A DNA stretch of 8,417 bases from JAQBQZ01 sp964554765 (lineage in GTDB: Bacteria; Patescibacteriota; Minisyncoccia; Phycocordibacterales; CAIRYW01), in the NCBI GenBank assembly GCA_964554765.1, contig CAZKPS010000021.1, positions 1 to 8,417 of the forward strand. Reading direction: 5' to 3'. Both the position numbers and the translations under genes were made by a program. The notes under the pieces are model-generated. The model was not told the DNA's origin. It saw only the letters and a program-made list of their open reading frames with translations, and searched no databases. Of this stretch, positions 6,350-8,417 are shown piece after piece; the stretch's first letter is position 1, and each line of letters begins with the position of its first letter.

Positions 6350-7099
6350 CTAGTGTTCCTCGTGATGAGCTTCGGTTGCACTCGCCATAAACATCATTGC
6401 GAGGACTGAGAATACAAGAGCTTGGATGAATCCTACGAAAAGTTCAAGACCAAGGAATGGAATAGGGAGAATATATGGTGCAAGGAAGGAGATGATAAGC
6501 ATGAGAACCGACCCTGCAAATATATTACCAAAGAGTCGGAATGTGAGTGATACTGTTCTAGATATCTCCCCAATAAGCTCTAATCCTCCGATAAATGCCT
6601 TGATTGGACTCTTAAAAGGATTAACTATAAATTTATTTATGTGATGTTTTCCAATCGTATAAAGACCTACGATATGAGAACCTATAACTACAATAAGAGC
6701 TAGCGCAAGTGTCATATTTATATCTGAGTTTGCAGTTCTAAGTAAGGGTACGAATATTTCATGACCGTCGTGTACTTCGTGAAATCCGATTGATTCTATT
6801 CCCGGAAGAGTTCCAACCCAGTTACTTGCAAGAACAAGAAAAAAAATGGTGGCAACAAAAGGGAAAAATTGCAGAGCCTTCTTTTTTGAACCTGCAAATG
6901 TAGTCATAAAGTCGAGTAAACCTTCGATGATAATCTCACTGAGTCCTTGTAGTCTTCCTGGCACTCTCTTGATATTCATTGAAATAATTATTGCAAGAGT
7001 AATAATTATTATTATTGCAACCCATCCGGTTATAAGTGTATTCGTGATCGGTAATCCTCCTATGTGAAATATTGGTTCTGCGGAAATCGATATGTGCAT
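6350..7099 (-). CDS. atpB: F-type ATP synthase a subunit (proton channel)
   Basis: Subunit a forms the two half-channels facing the c-ring. The 249 residues contain about five hydrophobic helices: near 20-40, 78-98, 128-150, 190-212 and 215-240. The defining stretch is SRTVSLTFRLFGNIFAGSVL (180-199), in which R188 is the essential arginine opposite the c carboxylate. F224-I225-Q226-A227 matches the conserved Gln of the last helix. FPFVATIFFLVLASNWVG (79-96) and PIKAFIGGLELIGEIS (165-180) are also typical. The C-terminus is unusually charged with three histidines (AHHEEH). The start MHISISAEPIFHIGGLPITN at ATG 7099 is convincing and lies 8 bases after the stop of the AtpZ-like gene. There is no Shine-Dalgarno. 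The TAG stop is followed by a 271-bp gap before atpE. Confidence 0.97.
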   Translation of the reverse strand: MHISISAEPIFHIGGLPITNTLITGWVAIIIIITLAIIISMNIKRVPGRLQGLSEIIIEGLLDFMTTFAGSKKKALQFFPFVATIFFLVLASNWVGTLPGIESIGFHEVHDGHEIFVPLLRTANSDINMTLALALIVVIGSHIVGLYTIGKHHINKFIVNPFKSPIKAFIGGLELIGEISRTVSLTFRLFGNIFAGSVLMLIISFLAPYILPIPFLGLELFVGFIQALVFSVLAMMFMASATEAHHEEH

Positions 7100-7107
7100 A
7101 GATGTGT

Positions 7108-7362
7108 TTATTTTAAAATATTTTTAATTTTTTTAATCATTACAATTGTTGTCGAAATAAGGGATAAGATTAATCCAAATATTAGGAAAAGTGGCTCGGT
7201 GTGAAATTCAGAATCTATTAGTTTTCCAATAAATACAAAACCAGCAAGTGGGATTGCAATAGAAAATCCAATATCCATTGCAAACGAAGTGAGCTCTGAT
7301 TTTGTTAATACTTTTTCCTTGGAAACACCATCATTTAGTTCGTTTTTTGTTTTATTTTCCAC
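7108..7362 (-). CDS. AtpZ/AtpI-family small membrane protein, first gene of the atp operon
   Basis: Small two-helix membrane protein of the kind found at the head of many atp operons. The 84 residues consist of a charged N-terminus (about 1-25), one membrane helix at about 30-49 (GFSIAIPLAGFVFIGKLID) and a second at about 57-77 (PLFLIFGLILSLISTTIVMI), ending in a lysine-rich tail. The pattern G-(x)-IG-L-ID followed by P-F-L-FGLILSL fits the AtpZ/ATPase_gene1 family, proposed to help c-ring assembly or Mg/Ca transport; that role is not proven for this protein. The start at 7362 is GTG; the next in-frame ATG (residue 29) would remove the charged N-terminus, so GTG is preferred. The GTG lies only 6 bases after a TATAAT box. 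The assignment rests on topology, weak motifs and position. Confidence 0.75.
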   Translation of the reverse strand: MENKTKNELNDGVSKEKVLTKSELTSFAMDIGFSIAIPLAGFVFIGKLIDSEFHTEPLFLIFGLILSLISTTIVMIKKIKNILK

Positions 7363-7368
7363 AGACGG

Positions 7369-7397
7369 ATTATAGATTAAAATTAAGGTTTTCGCAA
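7369..7397 (-). promoter_or_regulatory. Promoter of the atp operon (AtpZ-like gene and atpB)
   Basis: On the minus strand TTGCGA (7397-7392) and TATAAT (7374-7369) are separated by exactly 17 bases: a consensus -10 and a -35 with four of six matches. The predicted transcription start is about 7362, the first base of the GTG codon, so the message may have no leader. It shares the 57-bp intergenic region with a divergent promoter. Confidence 0.65.
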
Positions 7398-7402
7398 TTC
7401 GG

Positions 7403-7411
7403 TGTTATAAT
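7403..7411 (+). promoter_or_regulatory. Extended -10 promoter of the DUF1003-like gene
   Basis: TGTTATAAT is a perfect extended -10 (TGnTATAAT). The -35 region is poor (TTAAGG at 17 bases). The ATG at 7420 follows after only 8 bases, so transcription would begin at or within two bases of the start codon, suggesting a leaderless or nearly leaderless mRNA. Confidence 0.6.
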
Positions 7412-7419
7412 TCACAATT

Positions 7420-7926
7420 ATGGCATCATCTCATAAAAATACATCAAAAAAAACCCAAAAACAGCTCGATGTAATCGCCATCAAGGTGACTCGATGGGTA
7501 GGGTCAGGCGCATCTCTGCTTGCACATAGTATATTCTTTGTTCTCTGTTTTATATATGGTATTGTCTCGGGTGATTTTGATCACACACTGCTCTTTCTAA
7601 CAACTATTGTGTCGCTCGAGGCTATATATCTCTCGATTCTCATTCAATCAAGTGTCAATAGGAACACTGAGGATTTGATCGAGGTAGGAAAAGATATTGA
7701 TGAGATCCAGGAGGACATCGACGAGATTCAGACTGACGTGGACGAAATGCAGGAGGACGTTGAGGAGATTCAAGAAGATATTGATGAGATTCAGGAGGAT
7801 GTGGATGATATTGAAGAGGGTGATACTGTAGAGGAAAAACGAGACAAAGAAATTAAAGCGACGGTAGAAAGTATCCAAAAATCTCTCGAGCATCTTATGA
7901 AAGAGATTAACAATATAAAAAAATAA
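7420..7926 (+). CDS. DUF1003-like two-helix membrane protein with acidic heptad coiled coil
   Basis: Function unknown. The 168 residues divide into a basic N-terminus with VTRWVGSG (23-30), a membrane helix at about 32-50, a short acidic loop GDFDH (51-55), a second helix at about 56-76, then SSVNRNTEDL (77-86) and a long cytosolic tail. The pattern G-S... TTIVSLEAIYLSILIQSSVNRN resembles DUF1003 (SLEAIFLS...SQNR) and, more loosely, the low-affinity iron permease family; both are from memory. Residues 92-133 are six seven-residue repeats of the form D-I-D-E-I-Q-E with hydrophobic residues at 93, 96, 100, 103, 107, 110 and onward: an ideal 3-4 heptad pattern with no basic residue, followed by a mixed-charge helix (138-168). 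This predicts a coiled-coil oligomer at the membrane. It is read divergently from the atp operon and lies 13 bases before the riboflavin kinase gene; no functional link can be inferred. Confidence 0.8.
   Translation: MASSHKNTSKKTQKQLDVIAIKVTRWVGSGASLLAHSIFFVLCFIYGIVSGDFDHTLLFLTTIVSLEAIYLSILIQSSVNRNTEDLIEVGKDIDEIQEDIDEIQTDVDEMQEDVEEIQEDIDEIQEDVDDIEEGDTVEEKRDKEIKATVESIQKSLEHLMKEINNIKK
7693..7818 (+). repeat. Six in-frame 21-bp tandem repeats coding for the heptad coiled coil
   Basis: Units start at 7693, 7714, 7735, 7756, 7777 and 7798, each encoding one heptad (D-I/V-D/E-E/D-I/M-Q/E-E/T). Units 1 and 5 differ at one base in 21, while neighbouring units differ at several mostly third-codon positions, suggesting duplication or exchange between repeats. 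24 of the 42 encoded residues are Asp or Glu. Confidence 0.9.
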
Positions 7927-7939
7927 AGAATCTAACCAA

Positions 7940-8284
7940 ATGACTGAGGGTAAAGTATTAAAAGGAGATAAAAAAGGAACAAAACTAGGATTTCCAACTG
8001 CAAATATAAATAATAAAGATAGCGTAGCACCAGGTATTTATGCTGGTCATGTAGTTTTAGGTAAGAAGACTCTTGATGCTGTGCTTTATGTAGGCAAGAA
8101 AAGACCAAAGATTCTTGAGGCTCATATTCTTGATTTCAAGAAAAGTATTTATGGTAAGACAATCAAAGTTGAAGTGATAGAAAAGATACGAGATGACGAG
8201 GAGATTTCTGACGTAGGACTTCTTAAAGAAAAAATAGAAAAGGATACTATGGATGCGTGGGCGATTCTCTTTGAGCATAAATAA
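7940..8284 (+). CDS. Stand-alone riboflavin kinase (flavokinase domain)
   Basis: Would phosphorylate riboflavin to FMN with ATP in the cytoplasm. The 114 residues cover the whole flavokinase barrel: EGKVLKGDKKGTKLGFPTAN (3-22) with the PTAN motif at 19-22 that helps hold Mg-ATP, PGIYAGHV (31-38), a central AVLYVGKKRP (47-56), the catalytic Glu region LEAHILDF (59-66, E60), IYGKTIKVEVIEKIR (70-84) and the terminal helix LLKEKIEKD (94-102). In most bacteria this domain is the C-terminal half of bifunctional RibF (about 310 aa) behind an FAD synthetase domain. That domain is not here: the gene starts at ATG 7940, 13 bases after the previous stop. FAD would need another enzyme. No Shine-Dalgarno is visible. 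The next gene is riboflavin synthase, 16 bases on, supporting a riboflavin/FMN role. Confidence 0.9.
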   Translation: MTEGKVLKGDKKGTKLGFPTANINNKDSVAPGIYAGHVVLGKKTLDAVLYVGKKRPKILEAHILDFKKSIYGKTIKVEVIEKIRDDEEISDVGLLKEKIEKDTMDAWAILFEHK

Positions 8285-8300
8285 AATTTTTTTAGGGTAA

Positions 8301-8417
8301 ATGTTTACAGGAATAATTCAAAAAACATCAAAAATAAAAAAGATCAAAAGAGAGCAAGAAATTCTTTTTGTGAATTTTGAATTACCAACAAAATTTAAAT
8401 TAAAAAATGGTGCGAGT
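8301..8417 (+). CDS. Riboflavin synthase alpha chain (N-terminal fragment, cut by window end)
   Basis: Only 39 codons are visible, too few for a length comparison. They begin MFTGIIQKTSKIKKIKREQE, and MFTGII is the hallmark start of the lumazine-binding riboflavin synthase that converts two 6,7-dimethyl-8-ribityllumazine into riboflavin. The visible end KFKLKNGAS fits the stretch just before the family's conserved S-I-A-V-N-G-V-C-L-T region. AGGG at 8294-8297 lies only three bases before the ATG, the nearest thing to a Shine-Dalgarno in the window but closely spaced. It lies 16 bases after riboflavin kinase, so the two are probably co-transcribed and cover the last two steps to FMN. More rib genes may follow outside the window. 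Confidence 0.82.
   Translation, partial: MFTGIIQKTSKIKKIKREQEILFVNFELPTKFKLKNGAS

Noticed and set aside
658..7362. Recoded UGA (glycine code of some CPR lineages)
   Set aside because: All conserved glycines checked use GGN codons and no conserved protein needs read-through of TGA.
7693..7818. Tandem 21-bp units as a CRISPR-like or non-coding repeat
   Set aside because: No spacers; units are in frame and the differences keep a heptad pattern, so this is protein repeat.

Overview
The window is built around a complete F-type ATP synthase operon on the minus strand. The order is AtpZ-like, atpB (a), atpE (c), atpF (b), atpH (delta), atpA (alpha), atpG (gamma), atpD (beta), atpC (epsilon), running from about 7362 down to 658. 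The operon is flanked by plus-strand genes. The 3' part of a UMP kinase (pyrH) converges on it from the left. On the right, a divergent group holds a two-helix membrane protein with an acidic heptad-repeat coiled coil, a stand-alone riboflavin kinase and the first 39 codons of a riboflavin synthase.

The likely source is a small-genome bacterium of the Patescibacteria/CPR type, probably Parcubacteria-like. This is inference from several signs: a UMP kinase whose C-terminus looks archaeal-type, strongly shortened delta (122 aa) and epsilon (73 aa) subunits, a riboflavin kinase without its usual FAD synthetase half, AT-rich spacers and almost no Shine-Dalgarno sequences. The genetic code is standard here: frames end in TAA or TAG and no in-frame TGA is needed. 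Arginine is encoded overwhelmingly by CGA in the alpha and beta genes (42 of 49 codons by hand count), a codon that is rare in most well-studied bacteria.

Layout: 1-515 pyrH (5' end cut off). 516-657 holds a near-perfect bidirectional terminator between the convergent units. 658-6078 is the tightly packed atpC-D-G-A-H-F-E block read leftward, with an inverted repeat in the atpH-atpA gap. 6079-6349 is a 271-bp gap between atpE and atpB with a terminator-like hairpin and, downstream of it in the direction of transcription, an extended -10 promoter; the operon may therefore be two transcription units. 6350-7362 is atpB and the AtpZ-like gene. 7363-7419 is a short divergent promoter region in which both start codons lie almost at the predicted transcription start. 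7420-8417 is the plus-strand accessory group.

Functionally, a, b and c form the membrane proton channel and rotor, alpha3beta3gamma the catalytic head, delta the stator link and epsilon the lower rotor stalk. All key residues are present: Walker A in alpha and beta, the beta catalytic Glu, the alpha arginine finger, Arg188 of a and Glu62 of c. The enzyme therefore looks functional and proton-coupled, but without the epsilon C-terminal inhibitory helices. I see no CRISPR array, mobile element, tRNA or rRNA, and no clear sign of a wholly new system. The more unusual points are codon usage, subunit reduction, initiation signals and the split-operon architecture.
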